64,000 nt of DNA from Pisolithus tinctorius (taxonomy: Eukaryota; Basidiomycota; Agaricomycetes; Boletales; Pisolithaceae), in assembly GCA_024663395.1 (NCBI GenBank), contig JANFAH010000030.1:434001-498000 (forward strand), given 5' to 3'. Of the stretch, positions 46,300 through 57,379 are shown one piece after another (positions within the stretch are counted from its first letter, which is position 1; each line of letters starts with the position of its first letter). The notes beneath the pieces are model-generated. The model saw only the letters and a list, made by a program, of their open reading frames with translations, was not told where the DNA came from and ran no database searches. The position numbers and the translations under genes are program-made.

Positions 46300-47100
46300 T
46301 TCAGTAGGACAATATATAAGGGGTGTGTGTGGTATGGGAGCACATAAGGGGGACAGATAATATAATGATTATCCTATGAATACAACATACCTTGGACTGC
46401 AGCTTGTACCCTTGGGCATCTAGAAAACTTTCAAGTGCTTCACACCATGCAGTTGGGTTGGGGGTCAACCACACAAAGAGTTTCCTCATGAACTCCAACA
46501 CTCGAAGATCAACTGCAAGAGTGGGAGAGATAGGGGAACACGCAAATAGACCATGTCCCATGAGGTGTATAGGAGCTGGGGTGCATGCACAATAGCTTAT
46601 CTCAATTTCCTCCAAACCTGGTATGTGTGAGCATGACATAAGCACAATGATGGGGTCACATATGGTCAAAGAAAAGACAGCAAACAGTGAGTGAATGCAC
46701 CACACAAGTGGGACATCCACTTAGATGGTGAGCCGGGGGATCTACCACCACCTGAAGGCTTTGTGATGCTTGGAGGTACCACAGGTAGGGCTTCAGAAGT
46801 GCAGGGATAACATCTTGTGACCACCATTGCCATTGGTTTTGTCGCTTCTGCAAACTTCTCAGGCCCAAGGGAGAACTGACCTCCTCATTGAAATGAAGGC
46901 TATCCACAAGATCAAAAACATCAGACCCACAAGGAGGTGAGCCGCAATGTTGATCTGGTACAGCATTGGCATCTTGTGCAAGGCACTGGCAACCTGGAAA
47001 GATGAAGAGAGGTGGGGGTGCAGGGAGGTAGAGTCCTTGCGTACCATAGGGCCAGCGGTGACGAGCTGATGGACATGGAACAAACAACGACTGAGGGTCC
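46300..47100 (-). pseudogene. CxC1-like cysteine cluster of KDZ protein
   Basis: On minus the segments QNQWQWWSQDVIPALLKPYL, PGLEEIEISYCACTPAPIHL, LFACSPISPTLAVDLRVLEF and PNPTAWCEALESFLDAQGYK match the cysteine cluster region found N-terminal to KDZ transposases. The cluster likely binds zinc and DNA. Frames shift between 46656 and 46720, where one or two short introns may lie. Confidence 0.75.
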
Positions 47101-47880
47101 TAGCCAGATGTAAGTATGTGCAAGTTCTGCTAGAGGGAAAAGACGTACCAAATGACTAGGCATCACCTGAGTATCTGATGATGATGTCAGTGGAAGGGAG
47201 TTCAAGACTGCACTCTCCAGCTGGCTAGTTGAAGCCGATGCATTGGGGGGACCCTGTAGGGATAAGCTGATGCAAAGATTGGTTTTCAGAGTAAAATCCA
47301 AATACTGAAGGAATACGAAGGGATGCTTGATTATTGGATGAGAGCAAGGGGGGGGGTGCAGTTATGTTGGGCAGCCGACTAGTTGATGCCAGTACAACAG
47401 AGGGGCCCTGTGGGGAACACAAACTGATCAGAAAAATATCTTGCAGACAAAATCCAACATACCAAGGGTGGAGGAAAGCGAAATGAAGCCTGATGATCAG
47501 ATGAGGTCAAGGGGTGGGGTGTGACACTGGGCATCTGACTAGTTGAAGGAGATGCGATGGAGGAACTCTGCAGGAAGATAAGCCAACACAAATATAAGGA
47601 AGTTCACAATGATGAGAAAAACTTACAAGGTCAGAGCCATCATCCAATGCATGATTCTGGGAAGAGGAAGCACCATGATTCTTCTGAGGTTTTGGGCAGT
47701 GGACTCCCATTTGGTAACTGAACACTGTGACATGAAGTCAATAGTGTATATGCAGGACTCAAAGTCACTACTAAGTGTCTGAGACCCAAAGTCACCAGAC
47801 TCTGGGTCAGTACAATAGGAGAGTGGCTACACAGCTGAAATGAAAATTTGACAGTGACGTAGGCCAAGATGAGCACACGG
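47101..47880 (-). pseudogene. KDZ 5' region with tandemly repeated exon-like units
   Basis: Three units of about 140-190 bp on minus share a Ser/Pro-rich motif of the form STSxLxxxTxxPLxSSxxQASxRxP, each bounded by splice-like sequence. Upstream, a piece around CIYTIDFMSQCSVTKWESTA may be the first exon. Unit duplication would add in-frame low-complexity linkers to the protein N-terminus. Exon limits are inferred. Confidence 0.5.
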
Positions 47881-48102
47881 TTGGGAACAAGGACATGATA
47901 AGTGACGACAAGAACAGAGAGAGCTGTCTGCTGGAGGCGAATGGCATGGATGGAGATGAATCAAGTTACTATCTGAAAAAAGTGAGCATACGAATCTGGG
48001 ATGATTCGAATCAAGGTTCAGCCAAAAACGATTTCATCGATTATGATTCAGCCCAAACATTGTATTACATAATTGCCAAGACTGCATGCAGAGAAATATA
48101 TT

Positions 48103-49126
48103 CTAAATGAACTGAAACATGCACAGGAGGGATGGTTGTTGCCCAAGGAAGTCGAATGCAGTTTGCACATAAAATCTGCACACCAAAGAAAAAACAGCAT
48201 ACACCTCCTTATCGTCCTGATCTTTCATCTCGACTGGGTATTGCAAACGGGCAGGCACTCCTGGCCACGCAGACAACAAGTGACAGAACTTGTTGATGTA
48301 TGGTAGTGCGGTCAGCACATCAGTAGCACACAGGCCTAACTTGCGCGAGTCCTGCGGTAAAGACTCTGACCACATCACAAGACTGGACTCTCCAGGGAAG
48401 ATGCTATAGAGGAGAGTCTGGCGGGTTAACCACATTTCATCTGATGAAGTCCAGAGATTGGGGACGAGGGCCCAATCGAGCACATAAAGCTCATAGCGGA
48501 AGTTGAGTTCATACAGTTCCCACAAAAGGGACCATATGAACCAGAGAGGGGGATTCGAGAGAGACAAAATTTTAACCTGCACAATGGATAAATACAGAGA
48601 GACAGGGCCAGTACAGATGTAATATTCACCTGCATTCCTCACCATGTAATTTCCTCTGGTGCCCCTGCCAAACCCTGGGCTGAGTTAATGATACCTTCCC
48701 CCAAAATATCCCATACAGCTGACTTCCTTAATGGAGTCTGTGTCGAGGGGAGAGGGTCGGTGTCAATAGTATTCAAAAAGTCCCTCCACATCTGAGGGGA
48801 AGGGAACCTTGAGGGCAAGCACAGATCAACCTGACTAATCCAGAGTGCATGAGCAGACAGCCAATTGAAGAGGTAAATCTTCTTTCGCTCCAGCGTAGAC
48901 ACATTGACAAAAAGCGTCGGCTTTGGGAAGCGATAGCCTGGGTCCACAAGACCAGATGAGACTCTCTGCAAATTCTTGTCAGCTTCTCTCCAAGCAGCCA
49001 CAAACACACTATGGGGTTTCGGAATATCTGGCAGGTTAGGTTCCTCCCATTTTGACTCTCCACCTGCTGATGATGATGCTGCAGGGCAGTCAAAAACAAG
49101 GAAAGGGAGACCTGAGAATTACATAC
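48103..49126 (-). pseudogene. Multi-exon gene of unknown function, 3' part
   Basis: On minus, VFVAAWREADKNLQRVSSGL, FNWLSAHALWISQVDLCLPS and AVWDILGEGI are followed by an intron (about 48643-48577, GTGAGG...TGTGCAG) and by WELYELNFRYELYVLDWALV, LLYSIFPGESSLVMW and YVQTAFDFLGQQPS. The layout resembles a multicopy Agaricomycete hypothetical protein whose function I cannot name. The 5' part lies at 52857-54130; a solo LTR separates them. The C-terminal exon is open, suggesting recent disruption. Confidence 0.65.
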
Positions 49127-49575
49127 CTCGATGTGAAGTACAGGTTTACCCTCGGGTGACCGGGCTTCAAGACCAGGAGACAGGGGCCAAGTCCGAGTGG
49201 CCAGAATCAAGGCCGGGAGACAGGGGCCAAGTCTGGTTAGACCAGAGTCAAGGCTGGAGGTCAGGGGCTAAGTCCAGAGGACCGGACTTAAGGCCGGGAG
49301 CACGGGAATAAGACCGGTAGCGTGGGAAAGTGACTGGTGTTGGAGTGCGCACAAGGGGAAGCCAGTCTGGGGTTGGATCTACCTCCCTTGGTCTCAGCTT
49401 ATGTGCTGTACCCTTATGCAAGCCAGGGAGAGGTCCAGGACAGGGGTTGGGGATAGCTTAAGGCTCGGCCTTAGCTATAGAGTAGTCTCGAGGGGTAACA
49501 CAGAGTTGAGGGTAATACTAAGTTGATATTCTGACTGAGGGTACTACAAAGTATGTACAGGGGTTAAATACATGA

Positions 49576-50099
49576 CACTGGAAGCATTTCTCAATTTCTT
49601 TGCTAAAAACATTTTAAAAAAAGATTGAAAAATGAGACTCTTTAATTTGGGATGTTTTTGTGACAAATATTGTAAAAACATATAGGATTTGTATTGTCTA
49701 CCATGCCTCACAAAATATTATCAGAAAAACTTAAATTGTTGCATATAAAATAATTATGGATGTTCAGCAGAATGATTTTGAGTACAATATGTGTGATACA
49801 TTGTAAATAGTTCTCCAATATATCTCACTTTTTTTTTGATTTAACAATCTGCTTTTTTGTGAGCAGAAAGTTTAAAAGGTAGGAAGTATTTACTTAGCCC
49901 AAATATTGTACTGCAATAATGAATTGTGTGCTAAAGCTCATCTGAAAAACATTCTGCCTTTTTTATGCACAAACATGTAATATGCAGTGAAATATTTTTC
50001 AACAAAAAATCAAATCAGATATAAAGTCTTTCCACATGAAAATCATAGATCAAAACATCAAAAATTACTTCTGGATGAAATATTGAGTATATTATTACA
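49576..50099 (+). repeat. Left terminal inverted repeat, 524 bp
   Basis: AT-rich, nearly identical to the reverse complement of 51869-52391. Repeat identity is lost at 50100. Such long inverted repeats are unusual for classic CACTA elements, whose true termini are short. Confidence 0.9.
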
Positions 50100-50340
50100 T
50101 GTTCCAGGCTGTCATTGTCATCATGTGGTGGTGGTGGTGGTGGTGGTGGGTTGGTACTGATAATGGTAGTTGAGTGTTGTTGTAGAGCTCACAAATTATG
50201 CTGATATAATCATGCAATGCATCCAGTCCTCTGGCCTCTGCCTTCCATCCCTCTGAATCTCCCCTCTCCCCTCTCACCATTCTAACACTCTTCCAACCTC
50301 CACTCTGAAATCTGAAGGCTGAGCTTGTACAAGGGATGCT

Positions 50341-51066
50341 TCAAGAGCAACAACTCACTGTAGTCCTAGGAGTGCTTGAGATGGAGCATGTGACCCAAGC
50401 ATCAACACTCACTGTGTTCCACTTCACATTAATTTCTGGGTGGTCCCAGCTGAGATGCTTGTGAAGCACTGTGTGGTTGTTGAATGTACCATGCAAATCA
50501 CACATGACACAAGACCATGACTGAACAGTGGTCCTACTGGTAGTGGATGCCACTTCCTGCTCTTCAGTGCCATTGGGGGGGGGCATGGACATGTGATAGA
50601 AATGGGATGTGCCAGTGATGACTGGATTAATCCCAAGCATCTTGCATCTGACTTTGAATCCTTTTTGTACATTGCACCAGAGGAAGGGGAATCTTGATTG
50701 AGCAGAGTAAGTTGGTTCCTCCATGACATCATCATCTGCTATATCATGCACTGTGCTGTGATCTGCAGTGTCATACAAAGACATGTTCTCTTCTTCTGAG
50801 TCATCACATAGGTTCTTGTGCTGCTGCTCATCTTGGGGTGCTGTGCACTTCATATCCACTTTAGGCTGACCAGATTTGACACCAAACTGTAATTTTCTTG
50901 CAGCCTTGAAACCCACCTTTGGCTGCCTACAAGACTTGAGCAGCACACAAGCTGAACCCAATGCCTTCACTCCACTTCTGCCTCTTGGCTTTGTCAGACT
51001 TCCTCTGCACTTTGATTCTAGCCCTCTGGCAGTGTCAGAGTTTGTCAGAGTGAGTGGTCCTGACAC
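50341..51066 (-). CDS. C2H2 zinc-finger protein carried by the CACTG element
   Basis: The 241-codon open frame on minus starts at ATG 51066. A Lys/Arg-rich N-terminus (1-75) is followed by an acidic stretch (80-117) and one C2H2 finger at 186-209: C186, C189, H204 and H209 with the usual hydrophobic F and L between (CVMCDLHGTF...VLHKHLSWDH). It has no transposase motif and no signal peptide. It is the only substantial frame between the inverted repeats. It may be captured host sequence or an element-encoded DNA-binding protein. Confidence 0.55.
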   Translation of the reverse strand: MSGPLTLTNSDTARGLESKCRGSLTKPRGRSGVKALGSACVLLKSCRQPKVGFKAARKLQFGVKSGQPKVDMKCTAPQDEQQHKNLCDDSEEENMSLYDTADHSTVHDIADDDVMEEPTYSAQSRFPFLWCNVQKGFKVRCKMLGINPVITGTSHFYHMSMPPPNGTEEQEVASTTSRTTVQSWSCVMCDLHGTFNNHTVLHKHLSWDHPEINVKWNTVSVDAWVTCSISSTPRTTVSCCS

Positions 51067-51868
51067 ATAGGTTTTGACCTCAAGGCACTTAAATTGGTAC
51101 TAAGCTGTATTTAAAGAAGAGCTGTAGGGGAAGCATGTGCACTTGGTATAGGGAGGCTCAGACCATGCATGGGACAACCACTGGCAGGAGCAGCAGGATG
51201 AGGATGAGGGGGAGCCACAATTGTAATTACAAACACTGCAAAATTAGTTCCATCACCACCCACAGGCCACTATATCCATGCACCCCCATTTCAAAATTGG
51301 CCACTCATTTTGCCAGATACTCAGATGACACTCAGATGGTAGTCTGATCAGCTTGGCTTGAAGTGGCAATGCACTTGAAAGCAATGGCAGTCACAAGATC
51401 TACAACTATACAGTAGTCCACTACTTAATACTACATACTGTGTGCATTGAATGACCTGTGTTCAAAGACTCCTTTGTGCCTCTCAAAGGGACTGATTCAA
51501 TATCTTAGAACAATGTAACCACAAGCATCAATATATGTTGCCTCAACTCAATACAGGCATTCATGCTCTCTTTCAGTTATAATGCATGAAAATAAATTCA
51601 GTACTACAATTACAATAGGCATCAAGTACAGGCATCCATACACCAGGATGCTTGAGCCAGGAGATCATGGGCAAGTAGGTTGAGAGGCAGGCAAAGCCTT
51701 GAAAGCAATGGGACTCAGAGAATCATCAAATTCACATTTAAATTTGTTTACTATTTTTCTTTTTTCAATTAAATCTTTTCCCTTACTTACAGAGCCTCAG
51801 TCAATCTTGTCATCACTAAGGTATATCTTATCACTTACTTTCTTATTTATACTGTACCAATTGCTCTT

Positions 51869-52391
51869 GTAATAATATATTCAATATTTCATCCAGAAAT
51901 CATTTTTGATGTTTTGATCTATGTTTTTCATGTGGAAAGACTTTATTTCTGATTTGATTTTTTCTTGAAAAATATTTCACTGCATATTACATGTTTGTGC
52001 ATAAAAAAGGCAGAATGTTTTTCAGATGAGCTTTAGCGCACAATTCATCATTGCAATACAATATTTGGGCTAAGTAAATACTTCCTACCTTTTAAACTTT
52101 CTGCTCACAAAAAAGCAGATTGTTAAATCAAAAAAAAAGTGAGATATATTGGAGAACTATTTACAATGTATCACACATATTGTACTCAAAATCATTCTGC
52201 TGAACATCCATAATTATTTTATATGCAACAATTTAAGTTTTTCTGATAACATTTTGTGAGGCATGGTAGACAATACAAATCTTATATGTTTTTACAATAT
52301 TTGTCACAAAAACATCCCAAATTAAAGAGTCTCATTTTTCAATCTTTTTTTAAAATGTTTTCAGCAAAGAAATTGAGAAATGCTTCCAGTG
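51869..52391 (-). repeat. Right terminal inverted repeat, 523 bp
   Basis: Reverse complement of 49576-50099 with few differences by eye, ending GCTTCCAGTG directly before the TGA duplication. Confidence 0.9.
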
Positions 52392-52856
52392 TGAGGCCGG
52401 TCTGGGATAATGAACATAGAGCTGGACTTGTGAATAAGCTATTAGTGAGATGATTAGCAAGACGAGGATAGCCACAGTGGCTATGCAGAGGCTAATAGCC
52501 AAAGTCCAGGTGACTGGCATAACTGGGGTCGGACACAGGATTGTACAGTAAGCAACATCTGATGAACAGGCTAGACTAAATATAGTACAAACAAAGGGAA
52601 ACAGACCGGAGTTATGTCCGGGTGACCCGGACATAGACCTAGGAGGACCGGGGTGGAGCAGCACAAGGCCGGGAGGCTGAAACAGACCGGAGATAGGGGT
52701 AAAACACCGGACTTGAGTTATGCAGGCCGGAGTTGAGTTTTCTAGGGCCAGGATTGGGTTTCTAGGCTGGACTAGGACCGGAGTTGACCGGAGTTAGGGG
52801 CTAGGGGTCCGGACTGGGCTGAGTCCGAGTCTGAGAGTCATGGATATGACACTCGA

Positions 52857-54130
52857 GAAGGGCCTGCAGATTGAGAAGGGCCTGCAGAGGCTCTGTCCCT
52901 CGCAGTTCTGGATTGTCTTGTAGCAGGCTGTCTCCCGCTACTAGAGGATGGGCGCGATGAGGAAGGATATGATATGGGTAGGCACTTGGGCGCATCAGCG
53001 AGGGTACCTTCATAGCCACGGCGAGTATGGTATTGATGGAGGGTGTTGCTTGGACCTCGCCAGATGGAAGGGAAGGGCTTCGCCACACCATTCTCCATAT
53101 ACATAGACCTGACAATACCATCAGGGTATGTTAATCGTACCGAGTGTACAATGTTCATAGTTGGGGGAATATATTCTTTGCTATGAATGAGCCAGATGGG
53201 CACCCCTGCAAAATACAGAGCTTCGCATACTTTGGTGGCCCTAACAAAGCAACCCATCCATGTGGAGTTGGCTTGCAGAGGGTGTGACAGAGGGTTTAGG
53301 AGAAGTGGGTAGACATATTCAATATACTCAAGTAATGCATAGATGTCAAGTATTTTACGCTGAAGCTGTGCAACGAACATGACGAGGTCTCAGAAAAGTA
53401 AGGGATGTTGTTGAAGACGCATGACCTCGTGTCGAGCCAAACGCATCAGAGTGTGCAGAGCATCTTGACCAATGGGTCGATCTCGAAGGGTGTGGTGGTG
53501 GCTGCACAAACTTTGAAGTGCCTCTTTGAATGCCGTGACTTTCACGCTCTGAAGTGTGCCCACTGCGAACCAGGAGCCGGTTGGAACAACAAAGTCACTG
53601 GGAGTTGGATCATACCATGCAATCTGGAGAGTGGGGATGGAGTGCTTTCGAGGGATGCAGATCAAATACTTGTATTGTTTCTCGTGTGTCTGTGGCCATT
53701 GAAAGTAGTCAACTACCCTGAGATGACTGTCAGCATGGCAACAAAGTTCTTCCTCCTCAAAAATATATGGTTCTTCAACAAAATCCATGTTAGGTGACAT
53801 GATCACCCAGCTCTCCTTGCATGCAACTGCTCGTGCATCGAGCAAAGTAATTGTAGCTGCAGATGTAAGTTAGCCCAGAAAAAAAAAAAAGTAGCACATA
53901 CCATCCTGGGGCCAAAGGTACGGTTTGAAAGAGACTGGGCTGGATGCCATAGAGGACGCTTGAGGGAATCTTCAAGGTCAAAGTAGAGCCAGCGAGGAGA
54001 AATGGTCAAGAAATGAAATATAACCACAAAAGCATGCACCAATGCGAGTATGAAACAGGTCCTTGAGGTGTTGAACTGCACTAACAATCGGGAATCTGCA
54101 ACTTCAGTGACACAAAGTCAATGGAGTGCA
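52857..54130 (-). pseudogene. Multi-exon gene of unknown function, 5' part
   Basis: On minus: LTISPRWLYFDLEDSLKRPL and LWHPAQSLSNRTFGPRM, an intron (about 53908-53862, GTATGT...CTGCAG), then ESWVIMSPNMDFVEEPYIFE, LICIPRKHSIPTLQIAWYDP and, after a TGA where Arg fits (53390 region), FVAQLQRKILDIYALLEYIE, VWLI-like IWLIHSKEYIPP and a Ser/Arg-rich end. It joins 48103-49126 once the LTR is removed. The start codon is not certain. Function unknown; the style matches a multicopy basidiomycete family. Confidence 0.65.
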
Positions 54131-54751
54131 GATTGAAGCAACACGAGGTTAGCTTCAGTATAGCGAGTGGCACAAAGCCAACTCAGAGGGAAATCGGAGT
54201 GGTAGTGTGGAAATAGGACCTAAAAAACATAATTGTCAAAGCGAAGTTCAAGTAATAACAAATAAACAACACCTGAAACACCGTTGAACAAATGTTGAGG
54301 AGTGGTGGCAACAGCAGCAAGGACAACAAAGGAAGAACTCAATTGTTTGTTGTTGTTGTGTGCATGGTTGCCATTGGGAAAGTCGTTGCCACATGGATGG
54401 AGAATTCCCAAGGGAAAATAACCTAAGTCATGGGGCACTGTCCACACTGTCCATGACACTGTTCTCCACCTCATTGCCATTCTCACCACTTTTCAGTGTT
54501 GTCTTTTGTCTCCATCAACCTCCGAGGCCCTTCTGCTGTTCCCTCTACTGCCTTCTGCCATCCATCGATTTCATTACAAAACCCCATAGGTCTACCCACC
54601 AAGCTGGCTTCGTGCCACTCAAACATCTTGAAGTTGACTTCATGTCGCTTCTGATCAGATTCGGTTGACTTCGTGTCACTGAGGTCGCCACGTATTCATG
54701 TCTTTTTCTGTTCTTGTGAATTTCACTGATATTCCTGAGGTGTGCATGATC
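54131..54751. other. Spacer upstream of the split gene
   Basis: The minus strand near 54220-54130 may hold an N-terminal exon of the split gene. The rest shows no supported gene. Confidence 0.4.
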
Positions 54752-55506
54752 TTATCAAAGAGGGAGAACCGTCCTAAAGCGGAGTGATGTCTACATTGAT
54801 GCAGAAGAGATAAGTCCTTTTACCATTTCTACTCTCCTGAACATCTCGCTGATATTTTCCGGTTGGCTAGCATTTTTCTCGTCTTATCCACTTCATCTCA
54901 TATTACAATGAGTGGTATGTGTTTACTTGTCCCATCTGACGCACCTCCTCTACATACATTATATAGTAGATTGTATCACTATAACAATGAGAAAGAGCCG
55001 TCCTAAAGCAGAGTGGTGCCTACATTGATGCAGAAGAGATAAGTCCTTTTACTATTTTCCTGAACATTGCGCTGATATTTTCCGTTTGACTAGCTTTTAT
55101 CTCATCTTATCCGCTTCATCTCATATTACAATGAGTGGTGTGTGTTTACTCGTCCTGTCCGATGCGCCTCCTCTACATACTTTATATAGTAGATTGTATC
55201 ACTATTATCAAAAAGAGCGAGTCATCCCTGTCCTGCGCACCTCCTCTACATACTGTATGTAGTAGATCGTATCACTATATCAAAGGGAGAGAGCCATCCT
55301 AAAGTGGAGTGGTGCCTACATTGATGCAGAAGAGGTAAGTCCTTTTACCATTTCTACTCTCCTGAACATCGCACTGATATTTTCTGTTTGGCTAACATTT
55401 ATCTCATCTTATCCACTTCGTCTCATAATACAATGAGTGGTATGTGTTTACTCGTCCCGTCCGACGCGCCTCCCCTACATATTTTATATAGTAGATCGTA
55501 TCATAA
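54752..55506 (+). repeat. Tandem array, three units of about 226-300 bp
   Basis: Units begin near 54764, 54995 and 55290 with CCGTCCTAAAGC (or variant) and share GTGCCTACATTGATGCAGAA, CACTTCATCTCATATTACAA and TATATAGTAGATTGTATCAC. Unit 2 carries an extra internal duplication. A splice-donor-like GGTAAGTCC in unit 3 reads GATAAGTCC in units 1 and 2, so the unit may derive from an exon/intron boundary. Confidence 0.85.
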
Positions 55507-56127
55507 TCCTTGTTCATCAGATCTGGCCTATGAACTACCATGCAATGCTGTTCACCACCAAGGCCAAAACTAACCTTCAATGTGACCATTCCTCGAACTA
55601 CACTGGTAACAACACTTCATCTCGCATCACAATCTGTGGTACGTGTTTCTCTTTGTCTCTGCATTGTTTCTTTTTGGCATACCTTCCTATCATAGATATG
55701 TTTTACGATCTGTCTTCATTGGGTCTACTGATGTTGCTTACCGAACAGAGGGTCAAAAATATGCTTCCATGCTTCCATGCTTCCATGCCCTGAACTAGTT
55801 TGTTCACTCGCATCAACATGTAATCATTTGGTCATTGTTCCCTTGTGTAGCTGCAGTGCTGGTAGTACCCGCATCCGGGTAAGTTAAGGTGCCAGTGGAT
55901 GCTCTGTGACTGTTATATATATATACATATATTACTTCCCTCTGGCTTGAAACACGCACTCTACCAGCTAACTTATCAGCCTGGAGTTTCTAACAAAGTG
56001 TGTCAGTTTTTCTTTTCTCATAATCTTGTTCATATGTTTTTTTTTCAGTTATTAAATTTCATTCATTCCATCGACCCCGTGTCGTTTGACATTTTCCCTT
56101 GACGGCCCTAAGGTTTTACGAGTCAGC
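55507..56127. other. Spacer before gypsy element C
   Basis: There is no convincing gene. A short open plus stretch (55530-55640) precedes a GTACGT donor-like site. An (AT)n tract lies at 55915-55932. Confidence 0.4.
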
Positions 56128-56577
56128 TGTTACGCTCGACTGAAGTCAAGACGTAGGGAGAGCTCAAACGCAGACTAAGGTTTCTACTGAGCAATGGCTG
56201 CAGTAACCTCTGTAAATGACAGAGGATTTAGGGTAATGCTGGTAAGAGTGGTCCTTGTGAGGGACACTGAAGGTGAAGTTCTGAGAATGCTGCATATAAT
56301 TGAGCAACTCAAGTCTGGAGTTCCAGGACTTGAGCCAGCAGTCTAAATACTACAAGGAAACGGACCATGAGGCATCCACATGTACCGAGGTAACTATGCC
56401 ATTGGTTGAACAACGGCAACACATGTCCTAAGCATGTAACGAGCGAGTAACGCTAGTGGTGGAAATAGGGAGCCATCGGATCAGAGAGAAGACGGCTCAA
56501 AAAGGAAAGTATGTCCAACGGATCAGAAGCAAGGTAAACGTACAGTGAAAGAGAAAAGTTAGGGGTGAAACGTAACA
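56128..56577 (-). repeat. 3' LTR of element C
   Basis: 450 bp. Differs from the 5' LTR at 21 positions by hand count, all transitions. The minus-strand polypurine tract is the complement of 56580-56587 (AAAGGGGG). Confidence 0.95.
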
Positions 56578-56614
56578 TTACCCCCTTTCTAAGCATTGAA
56601 GTCCCCGACTTCAA

Positions 56615-57376
56615 CTACTCTCCGTAAGGTTCTCTGGACATGTTGCTGATGGTGGAGTCGTCAAAGTCATTGTCATTGTCATACAAATCGTTATCCTTGC
56701 TCCTGACAAGGGTACGATCATCTACCAGGGCAGGGGTAGCTATTCTGTCCTGTAAAGGACGACAAGGGCATATAGAAGGACACTGGGCTTGAGTATACCC
56801 AGGACGAGTAGTGTGGCAAAGGGGACATTCATATAGTCCACAATTGACGTGGATATGGCCAAGGCAGTGGCAGACGTAACACGCTTGACGATAGCGTGGA
56901 TCGGACGGAGTAAGAGGTCTATCAAACTCTGTCATGGCATTCAGCACAGGGGTCGGCAGTAACTGTGCGAGGGTTTCGACGATGTTTAACGTGTAGTCGA
57001 GTTCAGCACGGGAGACGCCAAAGGCAGTCTCGGGATCTACCTCAGATGGTGAGTCATGAGACTCGCAGGATTGAGGGTTAGGACCTGACAAGCAGCAGGT
57101 GCGAGGTCTATCAGCTCTTCGGAGAGAGTGGGAGGAGTGGGAAGAAGACGATGGCGACGATGCTGGAGGGGAGGGTGACACGGAAGAAACCAGAGGGGAA
57201 GTTGCAGTCGAGGGTCTTCTAGACCCAGGAGGGGGAGGGGCGATCAACGTAGGGTACTGGCAAACATTATAGACGAGGTCTGCACCTCCAAGGACATCAA
57301 AGAGTTTAAGTAAGAGGGGAACTTGCTGGATGGCAATCTCATTCAGGATGGTGCGAGTGGGGGAAAGAAGGGGGTT
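56615..57376 (-). pseudogene. Zinc-knuckle module at the end of element C pol
   Basis: In the same frame as integrase and separated from the chromodomain region by one TGA, a frame of about 210 codons is Pro/Ser-rich first and then carries a cysteine/histidine array: CYVCHCLGHIHVNCGLYECP followed by CHTTRPGYTQAQCP and CPC. The first part fits CX2CX4HX4C. It could bind nucleic acid like a nucleocapsid. A knuckle after the chromodomain is not the textbook gypsy layout. The frame is intact apart from the TGA. Confidence 0.75.
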
Positions 57377-57379
57377 CTG

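Larger units (their letters stand above)
49576..52391. mobile_element. Non-autonomous CACTG element with 524-bp inverted repeats, TSD TGA
   Basis: The 2816-bp insert begins CACTGGAAGC, ends GCTTCCAGTG and has TGA on both sides (49573-49575 and 52392-52394); L1 copy 1 supplies the empty site (ATACATGAGGCC). CACTR ends and 3-bp TSDs fit the CACTA/EnSpm (CMC) group, by family knowledge. Long AT-rich inverted repeats flank a 1.77-kb interior with one zinc-finger frame and no transposase, so it would need one in trans. Confidence 0.88.
49132..52851. mobile_element. Solo LTR, family L1 copy 2, TSD CTCGA, interrupted
   Basis: The two halves (49132-49575 and 52392-52851) together match 566-1469 along its length, with TGTGAAGTAC and GGATATGACA ends. 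CTCGA flanks it (49127-49131 and 52852-52856). The LTR splits the multi-exon gene and is itself split by a 2.8-kb element. By eye most differences from copy 1 are transitions, many at CpG. Confidence 0.93.

Noticed and set aside
49132..52851. Single 3.7-kb LTR
   Set aside because: Comparison with 566-1469 shows a 904-bp LTR with a 2.8-kb insertion flanked by TGA.
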